Shown piece by piece: positions 1-8,568 of a stretch of DNA of 37,703 bases; the first letter of the stretch is position 1; every line of letters begins with the position of its first letter. Origin of the DNA: an uncultured Verrucomicrobiota bacterium. GTDB lineage: Bacteria; Verrucomicrobiota; Kiritimatiellia; SS1-B-03-39; UBA6053. The notes below the pieces were generated by a model that was given only the letters and a program-made list of their open reading frames with translations, was not told the origin of the DNA and ran no database searches. Where the stretch lies: contig CAKZLZ010000082.1 in assembly GCA_937127435.1 (NCBI GenBank), positions 1 to 37,703 of the forward strand, in the 5' to 3' direction. Position numbers and translations under genes: made by a program.

Positions 1-134
1 ATGTAGTGATGATCCTTGAAGCCATGAAAATGGAAACAGAGATCCGATCGGCGTTTACCGGTACGGTCACTGACATTTCCGTGGGTGAAGGCGATGCCGT
101 AGCCAGTGCTCAACCACTTATTGCGCTGGGGTAA
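1..134 (+). CDS. Biotin carboxyl-carrier domain, C-terminal fragment
   Basis: Only the last 43 or so residues are in the window, read from base 3 to a TAA at 132-134. They contain the biotinylation motif EAMKME, whose first lysine carries biotin, followed by the usual C-terminal half of a biotinyl domain ending QPLIALG. The next gene, oadB, starts three bases after the stop. The protein is therefore the biotin-bearing subunit of a sodium-pumping decarboxylase: either the C-terminus of an oxaloacetate decarboxylase alpha chain or a separate carrier of the methylmalonyl-/glutaconyl-CoA decarboxylase kind. The upstream part is missing, so these cannot be told apart. The carrier would pass the carboxylbiotin to the membrane beta subunit. 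Confidence 0.85.
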   Translation, partial: VVMILEAMKMETEIRSAFTGTVTDISVGEGDAVASAQPLIALG

Positions 135-137
135 TTC

Positions 138-1274
138 ATGGATAAGTTGATGGTGCTGTGGGACAGCACTGCACTGGCACATTTTGAGTCAGGCCAGTTA
201 ATCATGATGGCAGTAGGTTTCCTGTTGCTGTTCTTAGCAATTGTGAAAAAATTTGAACCGCTGTTGTTAATTCCTATTGGGTTTGGTGCCTTATTAACCA
301 ATATCCCGTTAGCTGGGTTTTCAGAGGCGGGAGGATTGCTTCATTACATTTACGCTATCGGTATAGACACCGGGGTTTTCCCGCTGCTTATCTTTATGGG
401 GGTGGGGGCCATGACCGACTTTGGCCCGCTGCTGGCAAACCCGAAAACCGCCCTGCTCGGGGCTGCCGCTCAGTTCGGTATCTTTCTTGCCCTGCTCGGT
501 GCACTGGCTCTGACAAATTGGACCCATGGCGTAATCGACTTTTCTTTACAGGATGCTGCCTCAATTGGCATCATTGGCGGCGCCGACGGGCCCACCGCCA
601 TCTTCCTGTCGTCGCGGCTTTCACCGAACTTGTTGGGTGCGATCGCGGTCGCCGCCTACTCTTACATGGCGCTGGTGCCGATCATTCAGCCCCCCATCAT
701 GCGCTGGCTGACCACCAAAGAAGAACGTGCGATTGTGATGAAACAGCTCCGCCACGTGACCAAGACTGAAAAAATCGTCTTCCCGCTGCTCGTGCTCGTG
801 CTCTGTATCCTGCTGTTGCCCTCAGCCACTCCGCTTATCGGCATGCTGATGCTCGGGAACCTGATGAAAGAATCCATGGTTGTGGACCGTCTCTCTGACA
901 CTGCCCAGAACGCACTGATCAACATTGTCACCATCATGCTCGGCCTCGCGGTCGGCTCCAAATTGGCGGCGGACAAGTTTCTGAACGCCAATACCCTTGG
1001 TATTTTGGCCCTGGGGTTAATCGCCTTTATGATCGGTACGGCCTGTGGTGTACTGCTGGCCAAGCTGATGAACAAACTCTGCAAAGACCAGGTGAACCCG
1101 CTGATTGGTTCCGCCGGGGTGTCGGCAGTGCCCATGGCCGCCCGGGTGGCCAACAAAGTGGGGCTCGAAGAAAATCCCCACAACGTCCTGCTGATGCACG
1201 CGATGGGTCCGAATGTGGCCGGCGTGATTGGTTCGGCCGTTGCCGCCGGGGTGCTGCTCGCACTGTGTGCATAA
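138..1274 (+). CDS. oadB: Sodium-pumping decarboxylase beta subunit (OadB family)
   Basis: A 378-residue integral membrane protein with about ten hydrophobic segments. It decarboxylates carboxylbiotin and couples this to export of Na+ across the inner membrane. Family marks are the GGADGPTA motif near residue 150, which includes the Asp tied to sodium and proton handling, and the C-terminal block [18 protein letters not shown]. Length is a little below the usual 400 or more, because the N-terminus is compact. The ATG follows the stop of the biotin-carrier gene by three bases, so the two are co-transcribed and probably translationally coupled. The substrate (oxaloacetate, methylmalonyl-CoA or glutaconyl-CoA) cannot be settled without the carboxyltransferase subunit. 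Beta subunits of these enzymes are nearly interchangeable in sequence, so the symbol names the family. Confidence 0.93.
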   Translation: MDKLMVLWDSTALAHFESGQLIMMAVGFLLLFLAIVKKFEPLLLIPIGFGALLTNIPLAGFSEAGGLLHYIYAIGIDTGVFPLLIFMGVGAMTDFGPLLANPKTALLGAAAQFGIFLALLGALALTNWTHGVIDFSLQDAASIGIIGGADGPTAIFLSSRLSPNLLGAIAVAAYSYMALVPIIQPPIMRWLTTKEERAIVMKQLRHVTKTEKIVFPLLVLVLCILLLPSATPLIGMLMLGNLMKESMVVDRLSDTAQNALINIVTIMLGLAVGSKLAADKFLNANTLGILALGLIAFMIGTACGVLLAKLMNKLCKDQVNPLIGSAGVSAVPMAARVANKVGLEENPHNVLLMHAMGPNVAGVIGSAVAAGVLLALCA

Positions 1275-1297
1275 GAGCCGCCGGGAGTTCTATACAC

Positions 1298-1327
1298 AAA
1301 AAACACCGGACCCCGAAGGATCCGGTG
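1298..1327 (-). terminator. Rho-independent terminator of the FKBP gene
   Basis: Read on the minus strand there is a 7-bp stem CACCGGA / TCCGGTG around a 10-base loop, followed at once by six T residues. It starts 24 bases after the stop codon of the minus-strand FKBP gene. On the plus strand the same stem lies just after oadB but lacks a T-run, so it mainly serves the minus-strand transcript while separating two convergent genes. Confidence 0.8.
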
Positions 1328-1350
1328 AGGTCACTTTGAAGAGGCGGGGG

Positions 1351-2457
1351 TTATTTGAAGTCGATGAGTTCGACATCAAAGACCAGCATACCGCCGGGGC
1401 GGCCGGAGCCTTCCTGTTTGGGGCCGTAGGCCAGATCCTGAGGGATCCAGAAACGGAAGCTGTCTCCTTTGCTCATCAGTTGCAGTCCTTCCGTCCATCC
1501 CTTGATCACTTGCTGCAGCGGAAAACTGGTGGTTTCTCCTCTGACGACCGAACTGTCAAACATTTCGCCATCGGTATCCCATCCCGTGTAGTGCACGGTG
1601 ACGGTGTTGCTTGCGGCGGGTTTTTCGTCGGATCCGGCGGCGTTGAGTACCTTGTAGGCCAGTCCTGAATCGGTTTTCTGTGCATCGGCCGGTACGGCAG
1701 CCACATCTTCCGGAACGGGAGGGGCGGGGATCGTTTCTTTCACCGCAAGCAGTTCAAGTTCGCATTTCACAAACTCATAAGGGGCGCCAAGCAACTTGCC
1801 GGGGATATAGGCGTCCGCGGTGCCGCCGGCTTGTAGCAGGGCAAATACTTCGGTGAAGAAAGGAGGCAGTTTTTCCATGGCGGCCGTTTGCGGACCGGAT
1901 TGTTTGGTGGATTGAACCGGCTGACCGTTGGGATCCAGGAAACTGAAATGGAAGTCTACAGTGTTTTCGAAGGTGGGTTGTTCGCCGTTACCGGCTTGGG
2001 TGACCACATAGTCGATACCACTTTCGGTTTTCAGTGCATCGGCGGGAACCTGAATGGGCTCCGGACCTTTTTCGAAGCTGATCAGCTCCACATCAAATAC
2101 CAGCTGTCCGCCCGGACGTCCTGTTCCGGGGACTTCCGGTCCATAGGCGAGATCTTCGGGAATCCAAAAGCGGCGTTTTTCGCCGGGCACCATGAGTTGC
2201 AGGCCTTCCGTCCAGCCGGCGATCACCTGGTTCAGCGGAAAGCTGGCGGGCTCTCCACGGGTGACGGAACTGTCGAACATGGAACCGTCCGAAGATTTCC
2301 ATCCCGTATAATGTACGGTGACCGTGGCTGTCGCGGCCGGTTTGTCGGAACCGGTACCGGAAGTGAGGATTGTGGACGCGAGACCGCTTTCGGTCATTAA
2401 CGCGTCAGCGGGGGCTTTCGCCACATCTGCAGGAGCTTTTATAGTTTGTTGTGTCAT
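1351..2457 (-). CDS. Triple-domain FKBP-type peptidyl-prolyl isomerase
   Basis: A 368-residue protein built of three tandem FKBP folds. Domain 1 (about 20-130) and domain 3 (about 260-368) are nearly alike and both keep the FKBP signature VTVHYTGW ... MFDSSV.RGE ... FPL.QVI.GWTEGLQLM ... FWIP.DLAYGP ... GRPGG.LVFDVELI. The middle domain (about 135-245) has the same lead-in (PADALKTESGIDYVV) but has lost most active-site aromatics, so it is probably a structural or dimerisation unit. Family members catalyse cis-trans isomerisation of Xaa-Pro bonds and act as folding helpers. I see no signal peptide, so a cytoplasmic site is likely, though many relatives are periplasmic. An AGGAG lies about 20 bases upstream of the ATG, rather far for a normal ribosome site. 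The gene is monocistronic with a strong terminator. Confidence 0.88.
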   Translation of the reverse strand: MTQQTIKAPADVAKAPADALMTESGLASTILTSGTGSDKPAATATVTVHYTGWKSSDGSMFDSSVTRGEPASFPLNQVIAGWTEGLQLMVPGEKRRFWIPEDLAYGPEVPGTGRPGGQLVFDVELISFEKGPEPIQVPADALKTESGIDYVVTQAGNGEQPTFENTVDFHFSFLDPNGQPVQSTKQSGPQTAAMEKLPPFFTEVFALLQAGGTADAYIPGKLLGAPYEFVKCELELLAVKETIPAPPVPEDVAAVPADAQKTDSGLAYKVLNAAGSDEKPAASNTVTVHYTGWDTDGEMFDSSVVRGETTSFPLQQVIKGWTEGLQLMSKGDSFRFWIPQDLAYGPKQEGSGRPGGMLVFDVELIDFK

Positions 2458-2778
2458 AAGGGCTGTGAACCTGCATTTCTCCTGACAGATGCCAAGCAGA
2501 ATATAGAAGAAACTTTCGTCCGGAGCATTTTGACCCCGTCGGCAAGGAGAGGGAGCCTTTCATCTGCGTAAAAATACAAGTTGGCTGCGGGATCTCCGTT
2601 TTTGCAGATTCGAATTTGGATTTACAACTTGCGCGATGGAGGACTTTTCCCATTTTTTCAACCAGTTAGGTGCTTAAAGCCCATAAACATTGCGGAATGA
2701 TCATTTCCTAAGCGAAGAAGTCGTTTGATAAACCAAGTACTGCGCTTGCGCGGTATGCGGAGTATCTAGATGAAAAAG
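2458..2778. other. Intergenic region between FKBP and DUF1223 genes
   Basis: No convincing gene. It should hold the promoter of the minus-strand FKBP gene and the 3' flank of the truncated DUF1223 gene. A short hairpin (TACTGCGC / GCGCGGTA with a two-base centre) lies at about 2740-2757. On the plus strand one frame across 2700-2860 reads through without stops, but it has no start codon and no similarity I can name. Confidence 0.4.
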
Positions 2779-3210
2779 CTAGAAGTTCCAACCCACCTCA
2801 TCGACCCCCACCCCTGCGTTTTGCACCGCCACAGCGGTGCAAAACGCAGGGGTGGGGGTGATCCCGATGCGGGTAAAGATGTTGGCATAGTTTTTCTGAT
2901 GCAAGGTGTATGCCGGGGAACTGAAGGGGTCTTTCCAAACCCCGTGTGCCGTTTGGAGTTTATCCCAGTAGTCCACAAGCCAGGCGATCACATGCACGTC
3001 ATGTCCTTCCGCCCGGGCTTCGTTCGCCAGTTCAGTGAACATCTTTTCCACCCTGGGGCAGGAGGAGCATCCTTCAGAGCTGAAAAGTTCTATCAGTACC
3101 TGACCATTCCCCAACTGATAATCATCTGCTATGAAATCCGGTTCATCCGCCAGCAGGCATCCGGCACCCCACACGATGAAGGTTGCAAAGAATAAGATAA
3201 GGTTTCGCAT
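2779..3210 (-). CDS. DUF1223-like thioredoxin-fold protein, 3'-truncated
   Basis: A 143-residue product with a signal peptide (MRNLILFFATFIVWGAGCLLA) and the DUF1223 core: VLIELFSSEGCSSCPRVEKMFTEL with a CxxC motif, then HVIAWLVDYWD and a segment ending RIGITPTPAF. DUF1223 proteins are secreted, thioredoxin-like and of unknown role, and normally run past 200 residues, with 'TPQ' and a C-terminal sheet following this point. Here homology stops at residue 115 or so, exactly where a perfect inverted repeat begins, and the last 25 residues are unrelated. The gene therefore looks broken by a palindromic rearrangement or an assembly fold-back. The start is supported by GGAG nine bases upstream of the ATG. 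Any remaining product is probably non-functional. Confidence 0.65.
   Translation of the reverse strand: MRNLILFFATFIVWGAGCLLADEPDFIADDYQLGNGQVLIELFSSEGCSSCPRVEKMFTELANEARAEGHDVHVIAWLVDYWDKLQTAHGVWKDPFSSPAYTLHQKNYANIFTRIGITPTPAFCTAVAVQNAGVGVDEVGWNF
2804..2859. repeat. Perfect 26-bp inverted repeat with 4-base loop
   Basis: Arms at 2804-2829 and 2834-2859 are exact reverse complements, with the loop CACA between them. It lies inside the 3' end of the DUF1223 gene, at the place where protein similarity ends. There is no T-run on either side, so it is not a typical terminator. Confidence 0.9.
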
Positions 3211-3313
3211 GTGGCATCTCCGAAAGGTTTCGCCAACAGCGCCCGGGTAGGGTCAGACCGTACTGGATCTTCAACCGTTCTGCTTGTTGGATACGTGAAA
3301 TCACTTCTGATGG

Positions 3314-4453
3314 TTAAGGATTTGGATTCCGGGGGGTGATGGCTTTCAGGATCTGTTTCAGTGACTTTTTGATTTCGGGATCTTTGGTGTTTTCTAAAGC
3401 GGATCTCATCACTGCTTCTCCAAGACGCCCGGTCTCCATAAGCTTTTTCTCAGCCTCTTTGCGTTCCTGATAAGATGAAGCACCGAGTTGGGCGATCCAT
3501 GCTTCAAGGTCTGATTTTACCCCGGGGCTCAGGCATTCAAAGCGAATGAGGAAAGCTCTTACGGTTTTCTCCGGTGCAGGGTGGATGTTGAGGGGCAGCA
3601 TTTTGTCGATGTCTTCCTTTTCCATCATATACATGGCCCGTTGTCCGGGCGCTTCGAACATGGCCTTTTTCCAGATGCTAACCATTCCGGCCGCTTCTTT
3701 GGGGAAAAGTCCTTTTTCCTCTAATCGGGACTGCAGGTGTTTTGAGGCCGCGTCGGCATTTTTAAGCAGCAGGGGGGCTGCGGAGAGGGCGGGGAGATAG
3801 GTGATTTGTGGATCCTTACCGTTTTCGACCTGCACGGTATAAATTTCCCGGGAAGTTGCATTTTCCGTATTGCTGAGCAGGAACGCCCCCTGGTCGGAAA
3901 TATCGACTTTGAGCGTGGGCGTGAAGGTGCCTGCACCCCGGTAAAACAGAAACTTCTCCGTACCCCCAGCGCTGCTGATGACGGTTGCGGCATCCACCTC
4001 TCTGGCAATCGGCCACCAGATGTGATCCTCCATGGGAGGTAGCTGATTGTCAGCGGCATCCGTTGGGTCCAGCGTCACATGCCATTGTAATTGTCCGTTG
4101 TTTTCAGGAAGGGGGGCATTGGGGGCTAAATGGCGGGGCGAGAATGTATTGGGCGTCGGCCACCATTGCGTAAAAATTCCGTTGGGATAATTTACAGTGA
4201 CCGATACAGTCTGCTTGGTGTCGGTATAAAAATAGAGGATGGGCTTTTCGATCATGATGGGGCGGAGCTGTGCCTGACTTGACCACACTTCAACGAAGTG
4301 CGGCAGGTCGCTTTGGTCATCGGCGATGTCGCCGACGACAAGCTGTTTCTGGCCGGTCACGATATTGATGGAGCCCCACTCATGGACTTCCAATTCCGCG
4401 GAGGCACTAAAACAGATCAGGAAGAGCAGCGGAAAAAGTTTTTTCATTTTCAT
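3314..4453 (-). CDS. Secreted protein of unknown function with helical C-terminus
   Basis: The product from this start is 379 residues and begins with a clear signal peptide (MKMKKLFPLLFLICFSASA), which is why I prefer it to an in-frame ATG 84 bases upstream that would add a charged, non-secretory leader. The body begins LEVHEWGSINIVTG and has the motif LRPIMIEKPILYFYTDTKQTVSVTV followed by a Trp-rich WWPTPN segment. I know this pattern from uncharacterised exported proteins of Planctomycetes and Verrucomicrobia but cannot assign a function. The last 60 or so residues (SYQERKEAEKKLMETG ... DPEIKKSLKQIL) look like a HEAT-like helical repeat. It lies downstream of the PEP-CTERM gene in the same orientation with a 117-base gap, so the two may be co-expressed. 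No strong ribosome site is visible. Confidence 0.7.
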   Translation of the reverse strand: MKMKKLFPLLFLICFSASAELEVHEWGSINIVTGQKQLVVGDIADDQSDLPHFVEVWSSQAQLRPIMIEKPILYFYTDTKQTVSVTVNYPNGIFTQWWPTPNTFSPRHLAPNAPLPENNGQLQWHVTLDPTDAADNQLPPMEDHIWWPIAREVDAATVISSAGGTEKFLFYRGAGTFTPTLKVDISDQGAFLLSNTENATSREIYTVQVENGKDPQITYLPALSAAPLLLKNADAASKHLQSRLEEKGLFPKEAAGMVSIWKKAMFEAPGQRAMYMMEKEDIDKMLPLNIHPAPEKTVRAFLIRFECLSPGVKSDLEAWIAQLGASSYQERKEAEKKLMETGRLGEAVMRSALENTKDPEIKKSLKQILKAITPRNPNP

Positions 4454-4570
4454 GGATAAGGAGTTTTTGGGGGTGGGGTATGACTTTGGTTTTCGGGTTT
4501 TCAGCCTCTGCTTTTCAGTGATTCCCGTAACGGTCATATGGAGGCAAAATAATACTGCGGACAGGAGGTA

Positions 4571-5320
4571 TTATCCGAGCGTTTTGTGTTTTTTCCGCCA
4601 GACCACGATGCCGGCACCCACGGTCAAAATAAACAGACTTACGGTTGAAGGTTCCGGAATTGCCGTGATCTCAATTTGCATGGCGCCAATGTAAGCATAA
4701 CTGCTTGAATTCACATTATTCGGACCCTCGGAAAGGGTGATGGTAATTTTGTTGGACCCGTTCGGGGTGAATCCGGTGGCAGATGTGACGGCACCGGTGT
4801 TTTCGCTGGGATTTAAAAAGACGGATTCACTCTTGTTCCCTCCGGCAATAGCATATTCAGATTCGCGATTCTCACCAGCGCCTATTCTTGAGGCAAAAAA
4901 AGTGAAGGCGTAGTGATATCCACTGTCAAGATTACTGAGTGTGAATAGGTTTTCAGTTCCATTTCCCTGAACAAACAGAGAGTCCCGGGTTGCCGAGACC
5001 GGAAAATTCAGAGCGGAAGCGCTCCCGGTGGGGCTCTGGGTGCCACTTTGATTCCAGCTTGTCACCTTCCCGTCTGAACTGATCGTGAACAACGTCGCAT
5101 CCCCATTGCTGTCGACCAGTGCGAGTGGGCTCGCTTCCGTATCGCTTGAAGTGGCGACATTATTCCAGGTACGGGACAGCACATCTGTAGAATCTGTTGT
5201 GTAGCTGGGGGAACCAAAATCAATGAGGATCAAGTCGGCTTTCAGGCACAAACTTACACCGGCGGTGGCAAATGAAAACAGGATGGCCATGTAGACGCTT
5301 CGGTGTGTGATCAGTTTCAA
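4571..5320 (-). CDS. PEP-CTERM anchored surface protein
   Basis: A 249-residue secreted protein with an N-terminal signal region and a textbook PEP-CTERM tail: AIPEPSTVSLFILTVGAGIVVWRKKHKTLG, that is a PEP motif, one transmembrane helix and a basic end. In known systems exosortase (EpsH/XrtA type) recognises this tail, and the proteins reach the outer surface alongside exopolysaccharide. The body is rich in Ser, Thr, Asn and Gly with beta-strand character (DLILIDFGS ... YAFTFFASR ... NKITITLSEGP), suggesting a jelly-roll or similar sandwich, but no catalytic residues stand out. No exosortase gene is in this window. It is the first of five PEP-CTERM genes here. Confidence 0.85.
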   Translation of the reverse strand: MKLITHRSVYMAILFSFATAGVSLCLKADLILIDFGSPSYTTDSTDVLSRTWNNVATSSDTEASPLALVDSNGDATLFTISSDGKVTSWNQSGTQSPTGSASALNFPVSATRDSLFVQGNGTENLFTLSNLDSGYHYAFTFFASRIGAGENRESEYAIAGGNKSESVFLNPSENTGAVTSATGFTPNGSNKITITLSEGPNNVNSSSYAYIGAMQIEITAIPEPSTVSLFILTVGAGIVVWRKKHKTLG

Positions 5321-5633
5321 AATAGGGATTCCTGGTTGTGCTTTCAGTTCCGGTGATTGCGTGCGGATAAAAGGGGGGGGCTTTATGCTGTGGCGTAATT
5401 ATAATACGTTTCTCTACGCTGAAAACTAACAAGTTGAGATGCTTCCTGTCAATAGATAGTTTTTTTAGGGGTATTCGCTGGCAGTGTTCCCGCAGGGGGA
5501 GAAACCGGGACCGCTCCTGAGATGCGTTCGACTTCAGGCCGGGGCAGGCCCTGGGTTGTTGCATTTATGACGGTCCCTTTTATGCTTTGAAGGTTCAGTT
5601 AAATAGGCTACCCCATTCTGCCCGGGTTCACTT
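5321..5633. other. Divergent intergenic region
   Basis: Sits between the minus-strand PEP-CTERM gene and the plus-strand lytic transglycosylase gene, so it must contain both promoters. It has A+T-rich stretches (about 5390-5465) but no promoter pair, hairpin or gene that I would call with confidence. Confidence 0.4.
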
Positions 5634-6599
5634 ATGAAAATACACCTTTCTTTCCTCTTTCTCGTTTTCTTTCAGCTACAGAGCGTTTCCGCTCAGGAAT
5701 GGCCTTTGGAAGTAGACTGGGACAGGGTTGAAAAAGGGGTTCAGCAGGTACAACAAGGCGTCAATCAACTGGCCGCCTCGGAGACGGTTCAGGCCTGGTC
5801 GAGACAGGCGATGGCAAAAATTGATCAGGCCCTTCATCAAGCCGACTGGAATCAATTGCAAGAGTGGCTCCCTTACATTGACCAAGTTGAAGCGCGGCTG
5901 GCGGTCTATCCGGAAGCCCGGCCTTACATCGACTGGTTAAGTCAACGAAAGGATTATTTCGTTTTTGCAAAAACCCATACCCCCGAGCTGACCCGCCGCC
6001 CCGGCGTCCCGCCCCAAGCTCCGGTGATTCCGGCCCCGCCTCCCGCGGTGGCCCCGGCTTATGTTCCCCCGGTCTCGTACGATGACTGGGTCCATAAAAT
6101 GAGCCGCCGCACCGCGCCCAAAGCATCGGTTGAACTGGCGCCGAAATTAAAACCCATCTTTACAAAACATGGCGTGCCCGAAGAGTTGATCTGGCTGGCC
6201 GAGGTGGAGTCCAGTTTTAATCCCAAAGCTCAAAGCCCGGTCGGTGCCAGGGGACTGTTTCAGTTTATGCCCAACACCGCCCGCTACATGGGTCTCTCCA
6301 CTTCGCCTCTGGACGAAAGAGTGGATCCTGAAAAAAGCGCGGATGCCGCGGCGCGTTATCTTTCAAAGCTCTACAGAAGGTTCGGGGATTGGCCCTTAAC
6401 CCTGGCGGCCTACAATGCGGGAGAAGGCCGGGTTTCAAAATTACTGAAGGGAAGCGCCAGCAAAGACTTCAACGGCATCCAGTCGCGACTTCCTTCTGAA
6501 ACCCGAATGTATGTTCCCAAAGTCCTGGCCACGATTCAGGTGAGAGAGGGCGTCTCTCCCGGGGAAATTCCGAATCTGGTTAATAAAGTTCATGAATAA
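5634..6599 (+). CDS. Lytic transglycosylase, SLT (MltD-like) domain
   Basis: A 321-residue exported cell-wall enzyme. Residues 1-20 are a signal peptide ending SVSA-QE. Residues 25-115 are helical, followed by a Pro-rich linker (about 122-147). The SLT domain (about 165-310) carries the family motifs: LAEVESSFNP with Glu192 as the expected catalytic acid, ARGLFQFMPNTARYMGL, AARYLSKLYRRFGDWPLTLAAYNAGEG and the closing ETRMYVPKVLA. Such enzymes cleave the MurNAc-GlcNAc bond of peptidoglycan with formation of 1,6-anhydro-MurNAc. No LysM repeats are present, unlike in E. coli MltD. The gene starts 24 bases before the end of a leader without an obvious ribosome site; the signal peptide fixes the start. 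The RNA helicase gene follows 24 bases later and may be co-transcribed. Confidence 0.9.
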   Translation: MKIHLSFLFLVFFQLQSVSAQEWPLEVDWDRVEKGVQQVQQGVNQLAASETVQAWSRQAMAKIDQALHQADWNQLQEWLPYIDQVEARLAVYPEARPYIDWLSQRKDYFVFAKTHTPELTRRPGVPPQAPVIPAPPPAVAPAYVPPVSYDDWVHKMSRRTAPKASVELAPKLKPIFTKHGVPEELIWLAEVESSFNPKAQSPVGARGLFQFMPNTARYMGLSTSPLDERVDPEKSADAAARYLSKLYRRFGDWPLTLAAYNAGEGRVSKLLKGSASKDFNGIQSRLPSETRMYVPKVLATIQVREGVSPGEIPNLVNKVHE

Positions 6600-6623
6600 G
6601 CGTTCATATAGAGGAAGAGAATA

Positions 6624-8279
6624 ATGACATTTATCCCCCTGGGTTTACGGAAAGAGCTGCTGGACGCCATTGACAGGATGGGGTTTATCCACCCCACGCC
6701 CATTCAAAGCGAAGTAATCCCGTTTCTGTTAAAAGAGCAGAGAGATCTGGTCGCCCTGGCCCAAACCGGGACGGGAAAAACGGCTGCTTTTGGTTTGCCT
6801 CTCCTGCAAAGAATCAATCAGAACAATAAGAACACCCAGGCCTTGATCCTTTGCCCCACCCGCGAGCTCTGCATCCAGATTGCGCAGGACCTGCAAAACT
6901 TTTCCAAAGAACTTTCAGGCGTAAGGACTTTGGCGCTCTACGGCGGCGCGGACATTCGTCCACAACTCGCGGGAATTGACCGCGGTGCACATGTCCTGGT
7001 GGCCACCCCCGGGCGTTTGCTTGATTTATTAGGCTCACACAAAGTTCAGCTTTTCGACGTGAAACGTCTGGTCCTGGATGAAGCGGATGAAATGCTGAAG
7101 TTGGGCTTTGAAGAGGATCTGAATTTGATTCTCGATCAAGTGCCCCCTGAGGCCCAGCGCCTGCTTTTTTCCGCCACCATGCCCCAGCGGGTACGTCGCA
7201 TGATGGATACCTACATGGACGACCCCCACGAAATCACCGTGGGGGAGCGCAACACGCTTTCCGGGCTCGTGGAGCATCAGGTTATGATGGTACATGCAAA
7301 AGATCACTATGCCGGATTAAGACGCTTTCTCGATGCCACCCCGGAGATCTATGGTCTCATTTTCTGCCGCACCAAAGCGGATACCCAGTTGATTTCAGAC
7401 CGCTTGAATCATGACGGATTCATGACGGCCGCCCTGCATGGGGATCTGCTGCATGAGGAACGGGAAGCGGTGATGCAGCAATTCAGGAACCGGAAAATAC
7501 AAATTGTGGTGGCCACCGATATTGCGGCCCGCGGATTAGATATCCCTGAGCTGACGCATGTGATTCATACCCGGATCCCCGACGAGCAAAACACCTATAT
7601 GCACCGGAGTGGCCGGACCGGACGCGCGGGCAAAAGCGGCGTTTCTCTGGTGATTCTTCATGCCAAAGAAAAGTTTAAACTTGAGCGCATTGAAAAGATA
7701 CTCGGCCAAACCTTTAAACAAATCCCCATACCCAGCGGCGAAGAGATCGGGCGCATCCAACTGCAACATCTTCTCAACCGGTCAGAGGGGGCGGATCTCA
7801 GCCTGGATGAAATTGCGGCCAAGCTTGCCACGCTTCATGCATCTGAAGAAGTGGATGCCCAAAAGTTGAGGACGGTGCGCGAAACCGTAAAGTTTTATCT
7901 CGTGACCCCCGAGCTGAGTAATGAGCCGGAGAAGATTCGCCCCCGCCAGAAAACCGCCACCGGCATCACCGGCCGCGAAGCCCGCGAAAATCATGTACCC
8001 CGCGACATGACGGAGGGAATGATTGAGCTGGTGATCAATTTGGGCAAACGCAATGAGCTGAATGAAGAAAGTTTGCAGGAGCTGATCAACGGATGCGGTA
8101 CCGCCATTGAACTCGGGCGGATAAATATTGTGGAAATGCAGAGCTATTTTGAAGTGTTTTATCCCTGCTCACATGAGGTGATCAACCACTTCAAACAGAC
8201 CCCCACAAAATTTGGCGGTCGACCGGTCAATGTGGCCTTTGCCGGAAATGCCAAACCGGTGGCCGCAAAAAAAAATTAA
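6624..8279 (+). CDS. DEAD-box RNA helicase with DbpA-type RNA-binding domain
   Basis: A 551-residue ATP-dependent RNA helicase. The RecA-1 domain has the Q motif (HPTPIQ, about 23-28), motif I AQTGTGKT (46-53), motif Ib TPGR, motif II DEAD (152-155) and motif III SAT (183-185). The RecA-2 domain has ATDIAARGLDIP and motif VI HRSGRTGR (327-334). The C-terminus (about 465-545) matches the DbpA/CsdA RNA-binding fold (MIELVINLGKRNEL ... GRINIVEMQSYFEVFYP ... GGRPVNVAFAG). This combination is typical of cold-shock and ribosome-assembly helicases such as DeaD/CsdA. GAGGAAGAG just upstream of the ATG is a strong ribosome site. No auxiliary low-complexity RGG tail is present. Confidence 0.95.
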   Translation: MTFIPLGLRKELLDAIDRMGFIHPTPIQSEVIPFLLKEQRDLVALAQTGTGKTAAFGLPLLQRINQNNKNTQALILCPTRELCIQIAQDLQNFSKELSGVRTLALYGGADIRPQLAGIDRGAHVLVATPGRLLDLLGSHKVQLFDVKRLVLDEADEMLKLGFEEDLNLILDQVPPEAQRLLFSATMPQRVRRMMDTYMDDPHEITVGERNTLSGLVEHQVMMVHAKDHYAGLRRFLDATPEIYGLIFCRTKADTQLISDRLNHDGFMTAALHGDLLHEEREAVMQQFRNRKIQIVVATDIAARGLDIPELTHVIHTRIPDEQNTYMHRSGRTGRAGKSGVSLVILHAKEKFKLERIEKILGQTFKQIPIPSGEEIGRIQLQHLLNRSEGADLSLDEIAAKLATLHASEEVDAQKLRTVRETVKFYLVTPELSNEPEKIRPRQKTATGITGREARENHVPRDMTEGMIELVINLGKRNELNEESLQELINGCGTAIELGRINIVEMQSYFEVFYPCSHEVINHFKQTPTKFGGRPVNVAFAGNAKPVAAKKN

Positions 8280-8568
8280 AGCGCCGTAGATAGAGGAGGG
8301 GGGAGGGGCTCAAACGCAAGGGGTGAATGCAAGCTGTAAGAACGGATCTATTTTTTTCAACATCTCGCGTGGTCCTTCAATTTGACTGCTTGAATTTGAC
8401 CGTAAATATATCAAAGATATATCAATTATACTGTTGATTTACTTTAATATACCACATAAATCCATGATTTATTACGTAAACCAATATTATTGCTATGTGT
8501 TCGTACATTTCTCCTTGGAATCCTATAGACCCCGTTCCTGGAAAACCTACCTACCCGGATATAAACTC
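8280..8568. other. Intergenic region upstream of a PEP-CTERM gene
   Basis: About 290 bases. The first part is G-rich (GAGGAGGGGGGAGGGG at about 8295-8310); the second (8400-8470) is markedly A+T-rich with ATATATC repeats and probably carries the promoter of the PEP-CTERM gene. An open frame extends upstream from 8569 to 8434, but it encodes a Tyr-rich non-secretory leader that I regard as untranslated. Confidence 0.4.

Noticed and set aside
686..1306. Long open frame opposite oadB on the minus strand
   Set aside because: It mirrors the codon pattern of a clear OadB gene, has no ribosome site and encodes a Ser/Arg-rich product without similarity.
2804..2859. Palindrome as a transcription terminator
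   Set aside because: It lies inside the reading frame, has a 26-bp stem much longer than usual and no T-run on either side.
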